A stretch of DNA of 64,000 nt, from the NCBI GenBank assembly GCA_036435485.1, contig CM071600.1, positions 58,587,546 through 58,651,545 of the forward strand, in the 5' to 3' direction. The stretch's first letter is position 1. Every line of letters begins with the position of its first letter. Made by a program: the position numbers and the translations under genes. This DNA is from Saposhnikovia divaricata (lineage: Eukaryota; Streptophyta; Magnoliopsida; Apiales; Apiaceae). Below, one piece after another: positions 11,998 to 22,186 of this stretch. Below the pieces are notes generated by a model that ran no database searches, was not told the DNA's origin, and worked only from the letters and a program-made list of their open reading frames with translations.

Positions 11998-13124
11998 CTA
12001 TTTTGCTTTTATTATGGTTGCATGTTCTTTCTCTTCTCTCGGAATGTGCTCCATATAGCACTCGTCAAACTGTGTCTTAATAGCTTTCACAACTCTCAAA
12101 TATTTTGCCATAGTTTCATCCTTGGCTTCAAATTCACCGTTCACTTACGAGACGACCAGTCTTGAATCTCCACAAATTTTAAGGTTTTTGACCCTCATTA
12201 TTCTGGCCAAGCCCAGTCCGGCTATCAAGGCTTCATACTCAGCTTCGTTGTTGGTTGTTGGGAAGTCCAATTTCAAAGCATACTCAACTGTGAACCCATC
12301 AGGGCTTTGCAAAGCCATTCCTGCGCCACTAGATTTTGTTTTTGATGCCCCATCAAAATAGAGCACCCAATATTCCTTTTGATCAGGTACAAACTCTTCA
12401 TCTTTATCCTCACTTCTAGGGGTGGGTACTATCTCCTGCCCCCCGACTTCTTGGTTGCCAATGGTACATTCAACCACGAAGTCAGCCAATGTCTGAGCCT
12501 TAATGGTTGTTCGAGGTTTGTATGTGATGTCAAATTCTCCGAGTTCGATCACCCACTTAATCAGCCTTCCACTTGCTTTTGGGTTATGCAATATGTTTCT
12601 CAGCTGCTGGTCCATCAGGACTTCAATCTTGTGTGCCTGGAAGTATGGTCGTAGCTTCCTCGAGGCTGTCACCAATGCCAAAGAAAATTTTTCAATGGGA
12701 GAGTAATTCAACTCGGCTTCATGCAACACCTTGGTCACGTAGTAGATAGGTTTCTGAACCTTGCTTTCTTCTCGGATGAGGATGACACTCAGCGCTTGTT
12801 CAGACACTGCCAAGTATAAATACAATGTCTCTCCGGGACTAGGTTTGGCCAATAACGGGGCTTCAGTCACGTACTTCTTCAGCTGCTCAAAGGCCTCTTG
12901 GCTTTCAGGAATCCACTCAAAGTTCTTCACTTTCTTCAATGCTTGAAAGAAAGGCAAGCACTTATCACCAGTTTTGGAGATGAATCTCCCTAAGACTGCA
13001 ACTCGGCCTGTCAATTTCTACACATCTCTTACAGAGTGTGGTGGCTCCATATCCAGAATCGCCCTGATTTTATCAGGGTTGGCTTCTATGCCTCACTTCG
13101 AAACCATCAAACACAAAAACTTTC
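11998..13124 (-). pseudogene. Tat pol: RNase H and second RNase H (aRH)
   Basis: This continues the gag-pol frame. The first RNase H region carries FQALKKVKNFEW...CQEAFEQLK-like sequence and YLYLAVSEQALSVILIREE; the connecting part has the YSPIEKFSLALV and LADFVVE motifs. The second RNase H has LYFDGASKTKSSGAG and NNEAEYEALIAGL (Asp and Glu residues of the catalytic set visible) plus GDSRLVV. Two RNase H domains in a row mark the Tat lineage. In-frame stops lie at the GKFL, SK/GIEAN and DV/KLTG junctions (13125 down to ~13018) and at 12145 (VVS/VNGEF). After EHIPREE at about 12030 similarity ends and no integrase follows. Confidence 0.85.
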
Positions 13125-13125
13125 C

Positions 13126-13962
13126 TTATCCAACACCTAAGGCACACTTGGCTGGATTCAACATCATCTTTTGGTGCCTTAGCACTTCAAATGCCTCTCT
13201 AAGGTGCTTAATATGGTCTGCCTTGATTAGGCTCTTGACTAACATGTCATCAACATAGACCTCTATGGTTTTCCCAATTAAATGAGAGAATATCTTATTC
13301 GCCAATCGTTGGTAAGTAGCTCCTGCATTTTTTATTCCAAAAGCCATAACAAGATAACAGAAAACACCAAAGTCAGTTATGAAAGATACCTTTGGGATGT
13401 CATCCTTATGCATCTTAATCTAATTGTAGCCACTGAAACCATCCATGAAACTCAACATCTCATGCCCAGCAGTGGCATCTATCAACGTGTCAATCCTTGG
13501 TAGAGGGAAACAATCCTTGGGACATGCATCATTCAGATCAGTGAAGTCTATACACATCCTCCACTTTCCATTCGCCTTCTTGACCATCACAGGGTTAGCC
13601 AACCACTCGGGGAACTGAATTTCTTCAATGAACCCAGCTTATAAGAGCTTGTCAACTTCTTGCTTAATGGCTTTTTGCCTTTCAGGAGCAATATTTCTCT
13701 TCTTTTGCTTTATTGTCTTCCGCTTTGGATCGACATTCAACTTGTGTGTTATGAGTTGGGGATCAATCCCTGGCATGTCGGCCGCTGTCCAAGCAAACAC
13801 ATCAATATTTTCTTGTAAGAAAGTCGTCAATCTGCCCTTCAAGAGTTCCTTCAAAGAAGCTCCAATATACGTAACCTTTTCGGGGTCTCCAAGATCTAGA
13901 GGTATAGGAACCAAATCTTCTGCCGGCTTCCATCGGTGTTCATCATCTTCTCGGACATCCAT
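13126..13962 (-). pseudogene. Tat pol: reverse transcriptase
   Basis: Reverse transcriptase of a Ty3/gypsy element. It copies element RNA into DNA. The frame carries DVFAWTAADMPGID and KQKKRNIAPERQ before the core, ANGKWRMCIDFTDLN, CFPLPRIDTLIDATAG, LSFMDGFSGYN (first catalytic Asp region), FCYLVMAFGIKNAGATYQ and the catalytic YVDDMLVKS. All conserved residues I can check are present, but stops interrupt at 13639 (KLL/AGF), 13420 (SGYN/IKM) and 13126. All segments stay in one frame with the parts on either side. Confidence 0.9.
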
Positions 13963-13980
13963 GTCTTCAATCGGAAGGAC

Positions 13981-14784
13981 CTACCCCCCGACTCCATCGG
14001 CTCTCAAAGCAGCTACATAGCAACTTCTAGCCATTTTCTGATCTCCTCTCTGTTCTCCAACACCATTGCAGGTTGGAAACTTAATCTTCATGTGATAGGT
14101 AGAGGCCACAGCCTTAAACGCATGAAGCCCAGTCCTTCCCAGGATTGCATTGTATGTTGAGGCTGCCTTGATTACTAAGAAGTTCAGCATCTGAGTAGCC
14201 TCCATAGGTTCCTGCCCAATAGTCACAGGCATCTGAATGGTTCCTTCAACCTTGGATTTAACTCCATTAAATCCATATATAGGCATGTTGGTGGGGGTTA
14301 GCTGAGACTCATTATATCTCATCTTTATAAACGCATCATGAAACAGAATATCAACGGAAGCTCCATTATCTATCAAGACTCGTTTTACTTCTAAGTTCCC
14401 AATCACAGGAGTTATGATCAATGGGTCATCATGGGGGAACTTTACCCCTTCCAGGTCTGAATCATCAAAACCAATCACTAGCTCAGTTTTCGCACGCTTC
14501 GGGGCCTCTCCCACGATGTGCATCACTTCTCTGGCATAAGCCTTTCGAAAGTTCCTTGTCGTGTCGGTCGTTGTCGGGCCTCCCCATATCATATTGATAA
14601 CCGGCCCTCGGGGCTGTGGGTTACGATCACGATCATTATACCTACGATCATTGTTCTTCCTGTCATAATCCCTTCTTTGATTTCCACGTTCTTCACCATT
14701 CGTGAAATGGCTTAGTTTCCCTCTTCGGATCAAGAATTCAATCTCGTCCTTGAGTTGTCTACAATTGTCGGTTTCATGCCCCAT
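13981..14784 (-). pseudogene. Tat gag end and aspartic protease
   Basis: Starts with a single zinc-knuckle-like stretch (CRFHKDMGHETDNC spans the stop at 14806 and this segment), then a basic region rich in R, D and N. The retropepsin-like protease shows VLIDNGASVDILF (active-site D-N-G, where D-T/S-G is usual) and later LGRTGLHAF. The D-N-G form may be natural variation or damage. The segment ends at an in-frame TAG at 13981, after which the same frame leads into reverse transcriptase. Confidence 0.78.
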
Positions 14785-14805
14785 ATCTTTGTGAAACCGG
14801 CAATA

Positions 14806-16461
14806 CTAATCCTTGTTTCGCTTTGAGGGGTCACCCATGAGTGGCTTCGACCATCGGAAGTCCTTATCCTTCTCGATCTCTAACAAGATCCGACTCCTAG
14901 GAGCATTCAACCTTGCATATTTAGAAAATCTTGGTCCCAGACTCTTCTTTGGTGTAGAGTTAGAGTCTTTGCTAGTCCGGGGATATTTGTCCCTAGCATC
15001 ATACTCTTGCTCTTGCTTTCGCTTTTTAGAGTCGTTGTTGTTCCCTCCATTACCTACTATGGCCTCCTTCTTCATGCTATTGTTCCCTCCATTACCTACT
15101 ATGGCCTCCTTCTTCATGCTATCCTCAGCTTTAATATACTTATCAGCCCTTCGTTGTAGCTCAGCCATATTCTCAGGGGGATGCTTTTCCAATGACCACT
15201 TAAAGAAAAGATCAGTAATTCCATGCTCCAGGGCTACCATGGCCACCTTGTTCTCCAAGTCAGTGATATTCAGTGTTTCCTTAATGAATCGCTTGAGGTA
15301 ATCCATCAGATTCTCATTCTTTCCTTGCACCACATATATAAGAGATGCAGAGCTTTTCTCATGAGTTCTTCCACTAATGAATTGGCTGACAAAAGTGGCA
15401 CTCAACTCCTTAAAAGAGCCAATCGAATTTGCAAGTAATCGGTTATACCATTTTTGAGCCATGCCCGACAGGGTTTGAGGAAATGCCCTACAATTTAGAG
15501 CATCACTTGCAGGCTACAACAATAGTGCATTTGAGAATGTCCTGACGTGATTTGCGGGATCACCCGTTCCATCATAAGCCTTAATTGTCGGCATCTTGAA
15601 CTTCCTGGAAATACGAGCATTCATCAGCTCCTCAGCAAATGGGGGTGTGGGATCATCAGTATCTCCAAGAGGCATTAGATCTTTGGGGTTTCCCTTGGGG
15701 GTTTCCACCCTTGTTGTTCTTCCAGTAGGGGCATCAGCCCTTCTGTGCCTCCTTGAAGACCTTTCCAAATCAATAAGGGGAATCCCTCCTGTAGTCGGAG
15801 GAGGTCGATTTTGATTTTGTCTCGCCTGCTCTCTTGCCATGTCGTCCTTCAGCTTTAAGATCTCGGCCTCATGAGCCCTTATCCTCTCAGCAGTTGTCAA
15901 AGGGGGTCCATCATGGATAGTTTGTGTCCTCCTTCGAGGTTCTCTACTAGCGCGTCGCCTCCTCGGGGCTTCATCATGATCGTCGTCCTCAGATGACGAG
16001 TCGTCAGTATAGGGGCCAGAGTAGTCATCATATTCCTGATCTCGGCCCAACCCCCTATTATAAGGAGGCTCCTGAATTAGCAAGGTATGACCGTTTGTTC
16101 CAACACCTCGAGTAGCAGGAGGGTAGTTAGGCAGACCATACATCAGGTTGGTATTTACGGGGAGATCCGTAGTATGGATCCGTACCCCTGGGGGTAGCGT
16201 GCGATTAACGTTATCAAGAGAAGAAACCACCATCTGAAGGGGGTTAGCTTCTTGGCTTTGATGGATGACCACCGGTAGAGTTCCCTTAACATGGGGAATC
16301 GTCCCTAGGGGTTGAGAGACTAGAGGTTGAACGATTGTCCCTGTTGATGGGGGTACTTGCCCTTCTTCAGTAGTGATAGGTGGATCAGAAGTTGCTGGTG
16401 GAGCACAGCTAAGGGGTATGGCCTCAATCGAGGTTGATGTTGTTCTCCGTGTTTGAACCAT
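14806..16461 (-). pseudogene. Tat gag polyprotein
   Basis: Begins with ATG at 16461, some 35 bp after the PBS. The first 315 codons are proline/threonine-rich, then acidic (DDSSSEDDDHDEAPRRRR), then basic; a TAG at 15514 follows NALLL. The same frame goes on with the retrotransposon gag domain (MAQKWYNRLLANSIGSF, FVSQFISG, LMDYLKRFIKETLNI). A 42-bp tandem duplication at 15038-15121 repeats the residues SMKKEAIVGNGGNN. The frame reaches another TAG at 14806-14808. Gag forms the particle in which reverse transcription takes place. Confidence 0.85.
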
Positions 16462-16480
16462 GGTTAATGTTGTCTTCCCA

Positions 16481-16494
16481 CTGATGGCGCCAAA
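16481..16494 (-). other. primer-binding site of the Tat element
   Basis: Minus-strand TTTGGCGCCATCAG lies directly next to the 5' LTR. TTGGCGCC-type sites are usual in Tat/Athila elements, where the 3' end of a host tRNA primes minus-strand synthesis. I cannot name the tRNA with certainty. Confidence 0.7.
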
Positions 16495-16941
16495 TGATGT
16501 GGAATAAAAATTAGGGTTTGTATGTATTTAATGATAGGGTTCGTGAGCTTCGTGCTTTAATGGTTGTGTCTGCGTTCGAGACTGATCGGTCCTCACAGAG
16601 TGCCTACGTATCTCAAGGTCGAGAATCAAAGCCAAAAAACGTAGTTCTGAGAATGAGGGGTGATGCCCTTATATTAGCTACGGGAGTCTTAGAATTATGG
16701 TAGGATTCGGAGACTTGGTGGGCAAGTCACCTCCTTGGGGAAGGTTCTAGACTCCTTCCTTGTAGGAATCAGTTTCCATGTTGAATTGGGTGCCTTGGAG
16801 ACTACTCCTAATGATATTGTTTCCTCGTTTGACTCTTATTGCTGAGCTGTTTATCACCCTTACGAAATTAATATTTAATTAGGGTTTTGGACCTTGTAAA
16901 TGGGCCCCACATTTGGACCTTACCGGGTCTAATTAATGCCA
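16495..16941 (-). repeat. 5' LTR of the Tat element
   Basis: Direct repeat of 5345-5782 plus 9261-9268. In element orientation it begins TGGCATTAATTAG and ends just before the PBS. About 447 bp long. Confidence 0.88.
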
Positions 16942-18585
16942 CATTAAATGCGTCTTTAGGGCTTACTTTTATCCCATATCAAAATATTAATTCAAATTTC
17001 AATCCAATTCATAATAATTTAAATATTCATGCACATATTTTTTATAATAGTGTATATCACCACCACCACGAATCACGAAAATTAAATAATAAACAATAAA
17101 AATTAGACCATCACCATCATCATAGTATCACTAAACATGGAATTATAGAATTCCATCTATAATCACAAAATTTTAAAGAAAATTATGAAAATTTTGTCAG
17201 AAATATCAAATTTTCTAAGCTCAAGTTTCAAAAAAATAATTACATCTGAATATGTGGTGATGTCGTGAATTTGAGTGTGGATGTCATAAATCATCACTCT
17301 AATAAAATTTACAACCACGCCTCTTCCACTTTTGTTGTTGTCGTATTCACCATCATTGTGATAATCATCACTCTCCGAAATCAATCAAATTTGAGGAATT
17401 TTGGAAATATAATTCGAAGAGAGGTTATTAAATATGAATTAGAGATGGTTGGACGAAGGAAAAATGAACATATTTAAGGTCATCAAAAATAAAAGAGAGG
17501 TGGTCGGGGGAAGATGAATGCGCATATATGACGTGGTCAGAGGGAATAGAAGGGAATAAGTTGTAGTATATATGAGGTGGGAAGATGGGTAAAAGCGATA
17601 ATAGATCTATTAAAATTATTGTGCCTACGATTCAAAATTGTTGAATTTATTGTACTGATCAACGGGTTATCTTAAATTCATCTTTAATATAATAGTATAA
17701 ATAATATAGATATATGATACTGTGTTCAGATATAAACTTTTTAAATGACAAACTCTATGAGTGTAATATAATGCAAACTATCATAATATACTTTATAAAT
17801 TAAAGGATAATTCTTTTCAAAGCAACCTCAATTACAAAGAGAGCACCTATTTAGTCTCTAAATTTTGTTAAATATGAGTTAATTATGTAACAATTTTAAA
17901 ATCTTTCTTGTACTTAAGGAATTCAACATGGTTAACACATAAAAAAAATATTATATTTTCATCCTACTAAACGAGTATACAGGATTATCATGGAAAATGT
18001 TACATTGTTAAATTTTAAATTAAATTGTACTTAGTTTGAAATATTGTGCTCAGTTAGGTAAAAATATTGTTACATTGTAAATCTTGTTTATAAGTTTTGT
18101 AACATTCCCGCATCGAGGAGGGTGGAGACTTTAGTTGACTATATAACGAAAAGTACTACTACCAATTGCACCAACAAATTATGATTTTTTGGGGGCCTGT
18201 GGTGGACTTGTAAATTATCCAAGATGTTACATTTGGACCAGTGTACTTCAATTTATTTTGAATACGGAAACGGGATTTGACCCGATTTCGGAAAAAGGCT
18301 CGGGTTTGACCCGTATTGTCACAAAAACAGACTACAGGGCACACTATTATTGTTGTAATACGCGACAGCTAATGATTAACTTTTATTTATCGCATTTACC
18401 GATCATCGTTCACACATTGAACAAACAACGCTATAAATATTGTATTTAGGATTTAGAGTATACCAGTATTTTAAAATTAGAACGGCGATCAACCACTGAT
18501 TATAGATAGACCGAGCACGTGAAACAGATAAGAAATGAAAGACTCTATGGCAACGTTTGGGAAAAAATATACAAATTAAAATGTG
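16942..18585. other. right half of Helitron A interior
   Basis: Non-coding, AT-rich. It contains trinucleotide-like CAC/CAT/GAT runs around 17060-17350, and a stretch (about 17400-17620) that resembles the matching interior of Helitron B (40300-40600), with shared GAGAGGTGGTCGGGG-like and ATATGAGGTGGG-like blocks. No gene is supported; the short ORFs here are low-complexity. Confidence 0.55.
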
Positions 18586-18615
18586 GCCCGTGCTTTGCAC
18601 GGGCTATCATGCTAG
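18586..18615 (+). other. Helitron A 3' hairpin and CTAG end
   Basis: Perfect inverted repeat GCCCGTGC/GCACGGGC around TTT, then 7 bases and CTAG. The next base is T, as expected for Helitron insertion between A and T. Confidence 0.88.
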
Positions 18616-18837
18616 TTATCTTTCTATATATAATAGGCCAACAAGTTAAAAATAATAGTGAGATATTTTAACATGAAAAGACACTTTTACCCTTTTATGA
18701 GATATTTACTAAAAAATTGTAATTAGTGAGAATTGAACTCGAGACCCTCAACTTATTTATGCAAATTCATACCACTGCACCATTTAGTCATATGTGTTTT
18801 CATCCACGCACATAACATATGTGTGTGTGGAATTAAT

Positions 18838-19145
18838 GTAAAGAGTACTTTAAATATTTTGATTGTTAAGATTTTTTTTAATTATTTGTTATTATACTCA
18901 TATTTTTAGGTTTATCGATTTTATTATATTATATTGGATCATTAATTAGTGATGTGTCATACATGATTCACTAATATTTTTTAAATTATTCAAATTAGTG
19001 CAACAATATCAAATGTCAGTCTTTAAGATAAGAGTACTTTACATTTTGATTATTAAGATTTTTTAATTATATTTTATTATATTACTATTTTTAGGTTTAC
19101 CGATTTTATTTACATTATATTGGATCATTAATTAGTGAAGTATAT
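18838..19145. repeat. ~187-bp tandem duplication
   Basis: Two diverged copies start at about 18838 and 19025. Both contain GAGTACTTTA, ATTTTTAGGTTTA and TATTGGATCATTAATTAGTG. No coding role. Confidence 0.75.
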
Positions 19146-20205
19146 TCAATGGCATATACAATATATTTATATGGTTATTAATTAAATTAAAAATTGGATT
19201 TATTGTTCTAAAAACTCCCGATTCATCCGATTAATCCCTGAATAATCATCTACAAGGTGCTCAATCGATTCGATTTTTAAAATCCCCGATTAATCTATAC
19301 GACTACTTCTTGATCGGAGTATTTATAATAAATTAAAATAATATATTAATCAAATATGAATTATTATATGTTTTATTATATGATAAATATATATTACTTA
19401 ATAAATAATTAATAAAATCATAATAATATACAAAATACTATTACAATATTAAAATACTTCCGATTTTTACTCCGATTAATCCCTGATTTAACGATTATTC
19501 CTTGCAAGGTTTTTTTACCGATCTTGTCCGATACCCGATTTCTGTAGCACTGACTGGATTCATAATATAACGTAAAACAAAGTAAATGAATGGACCACAA
19601 CTTAATTTTTTAATCATTGTTTAGTTTAAAAATGTGTTCGAACCTTTTAAATATAAAGAATACATTTCACATATAATTAAGTTTTTTTATAAAAAATATT
19701 TTAAACGCAGGATCACAATTAAAATATTTTTTTGCACCAATATTTTGATAGGTAGTTGAATTATAGATTTTTAACTTTCTAAACCCACATTGAGAATAAT
19801 TAGATAATTCATTAGTTTATAAGTATGAAAATTACTATTTAATGTACCAATAAATCATAACTTTATCAAATTTTGGTATTTGGGCTGGTGAATTTAAACT
19901 TATTACGAATTCAAAATCAAAACATAACTCGATTTTTAAAAATTACTCGAAATTTTAATATCTTTTTACAAATGTTGTTAATGGGTTTAGTAAGGTTGTT
20001 TGGGTATCGAAAATGACGTCGTCCAATGAAATGAGAATGCTTGCAGCAAAATATCTAGCTTAACATGTGGTGGGTTCAGACTGAGAATTGATCCGATTTT
20101 TGAAAAATATTCTTGAAACAAAAAGTTAAAAGGTCAATTAAACAACCGAGATTAGGAAGTCTAATATCAAACAAAAAATTAAAGAATTTTAAAGATTATT
20201 TCTAA
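19146..20205. other. AT-rich interior of Helitron C
   Basis: Non-coding. Some CCGATTAATCCCTGATT-like repeats occur around 19220-19540. No gene is seen. Confidence 0.5.
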
Positions 20206-20217
20206 CAAGTATTTATG

Positions 20218-20236
20218 CCCGTGCTCCGCACACGGG
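20218..20236 (-). other. 3' hairpin of the large Helitron
   Basis: CCCGTG and CACGGG form a 6-bp stem around a 7-base loop, 8 bases from the element end on the minus strand. In rolling-circle transposition this structure marks the end of the element. Confidence 0.85.
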
Positions 20237-21293
20237 ATTGATTTTTTTATTCAAAATTATCATTTTTTAGATGAGAAATTAATAAATTAGATTCCTAGGT
20301 TTAGCATAAAAAAATTTCATAGAAAAGATGAATTAAACAAATTATTGTTAAAAAATTTTATAAAACAAAAAGTATTCAGATAGCATTTCTCTTTTAAAAC
20401 GGAAATGATAACTACCTCGAGGTAACATTCAACAGCTTTAAAGTTCGGTGAAGGTGAACGATGTGTGCTCCATTTGGTATGATTGTATTCATCTTTTTTA
20501 ATTATATATCTTGTAACTTTATAAATTATACAATTTACTAAATTTTAATATCACTAATTTTTTTTATTTCTCGTACTTGTTTTTCTATTACCTAATTCAT
20601 TAAAAAAGACAAAGTCCAAGAAATTAAGCTAGCAAAAAAGAATAGAATTACAGGCTTAATCTTAAAATGTGGTGGCATTGTTTCTCTATCCCAATATAAA
20701 TAGATTCACATTTATATTTATGACTTTAAATAAGTATAATTTATTTTCAATACATCAATTTTAAGCTTTCAGTTAGTTCAACAAAAGAGTCATATCTGAC
20801 AATTTCGTAATCATAAACATAAGTCATGCACACATCCACAGAGTCTTATATACTATTGATCTTGGTAGATAAATTGCATGTGTAAACTGTCAATATGATA
20901 CTTTTGTCTAAAATGGTTCAAAGTTCACCATTCTCCTAGATTAATCCATATTTAATGCATAGGAAAGAAATGCAGAAATATCCTCACTTGACAATGCAAA
21001 CCTTCACTTTTAAAATTAATAATAGTAAATTAACCAAAGCTCATTAAACCGAGAGTTCCAAGTATTAAATCTAGTTACATATTTGTTGAAATTGGCAAAA
21101 AACATCTGATGCCATTCCGAAAAGATAATAGTATAAGTTTCTTAAAGCTTGAAAAGGTAAACTCCATGCTAGATACGGTCAACTCATTATTCCTGCAAAC
21201 ATAAGCATAGTAATAAAGTTCAATTTAGTTAAAGTAATAAACTTATGAAGTACTCATTGAGATATATTTACTTTGTAAAATGCATAATATTGT
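20237..21293. other. 3' non-coding region of the large Helitron
   Basis: AT-rich DNA between the 3' hairpin and the end of the RPA1-like gene. No ORF or repeat of note is seen. Confidence 0.55.
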
Positions 21294-22113
21294 TTATTGT
21301 ACCTCTTTCTCCTGTTTGATTTTCTTATTCAACACCTCATATGGCATGTCATTTGTAACCTCAGATCTCGGCCTACTCTTACTTGAGGATTTTGCAGTCC
21401 CGGGAGTGTTAGTCTCACGTGCAGATGTAGATGTCTAAAATGGATAATGAAATCATTAGATCCTATAGAGTAAGGAGGTTTTGATGGACATACGGGAGAG
21501 AAAGAGTTGTTGAACAAAGTAAACAAACAAAATAAAACAAAACAAACAAATAAAAAACAACACATTTAATAAAATATATATAACACTTATAACAAAAAAA
21601 TTTAAAGAATTCTTAGTAACCACACATTTAAGGAAAAAAGATTTATAAATTTAATTATACAAATAGGATACTAATACGTTTCAACTATATCACATCTTGC
21701 CAAACATGATAAAACAAAAAATATATGAAATAAAAAAAATATCCTAAATTTTAAAATTTAATTTACATTAAAACCAATAAACACCCTTTAAGGAAAAAAC
21801 ATTTCAAAAAAATTAAAAAAGATATACTTAAAATATTAATAACAAACAAAATTCTAAAAATCATAATAAAATACGGAATACAAAAAAAAACCAAACATTT
21901 AATTTACAAAGATTGTAGATTCTGTACAAAACGTAGTAATTAACTAAAAATAATATCTCAACAAAACCCCTAAAACAATTTAATAACTTAAAAATTACAA
22001 AAACATTAAATTCCATAACCATGAAAAAAATGAAAACTAACAAAAAATCAAAACAACTTCAATAATTATTATTATAAGTTCACATAAATTTTTTGTTTTT
22101 GCAAGATAAGTTT

Positions 22114-22186
<73 letters not shown>

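Larger units (their letters stand above)
5345..16941 (-). mobile_element. Tat-type Ty3/gypsy LTR retrotransposon, decayed
   Basis: The element lies on the minus strand: 5' LTR at 16495-16941, PBS-like TTTGGCGCCATC next to it, gag-pol read downward from 16461 to about 12000, an antisense gene region (10446-11985, plus strand), a hairpin minisatellite (9710-10215), then the 3' LTR (5345-5782 plus 9261-9268) split by a solo LTR. The tandem RNase H plus second RNase H (aRH) and the antisense ORF between pol and the 3' LTR are known traits of the Tat lineage. Integrase is missing: similarity stops at about 12030. Without the solo LTR the element is about 8.1 kb. A hand comparison of the two LTRs gives roughly 28 differences in ~440 bp, so the insertion is not recent. 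I find no clear target duplication. Confidence 0.85.
4432..18615 (+). mobile_element. non-autonomous Helitron A, split by a gypsy element
   Basis: Three things support this. The 3' end is typical of a plant Helitron: hairpin GCCCGTGCTTTGCACGGGC at 18586-18604, then TATCATGCTAG ending in CTAG at 18612-18615, followed by T. The left end at about 4432 (GCTATTATAGGGGAACATGG) matches the 5' end of Helitron B (TCTATTATAGGCC...), with TC changed to GC and an A just before it. The last ~290 bp (18330-18615) are clearly similar to the last ~300 bp of Helitron B (40640-40943). Without the gypsy insertion (5345-16941) the element is about 2.59 kb, close to B at 2.49 kb. No Rep or helicase is encoded, so it would need a helper. 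The mutated TC makes the left boundary less certain than the right. Confidence 0.7.

Noticed and set aside
12122..15814. Many plus-strand ORFs of 60-160 codons
   Set aside because: They are shadows of the minus-strand Tat gag-pol frame.
5340..16946. Target-site duplication for the Tat element
   Set aside because: Flanks (AAATA on the left, CATTA on the right) do not match well; I do not claim one.
18586..18604. Bacterial-style terminator hairpin
   Set aside because: The hairpin is followed by a CTAG Helitron end in plant DNA, not a transcription terminator.
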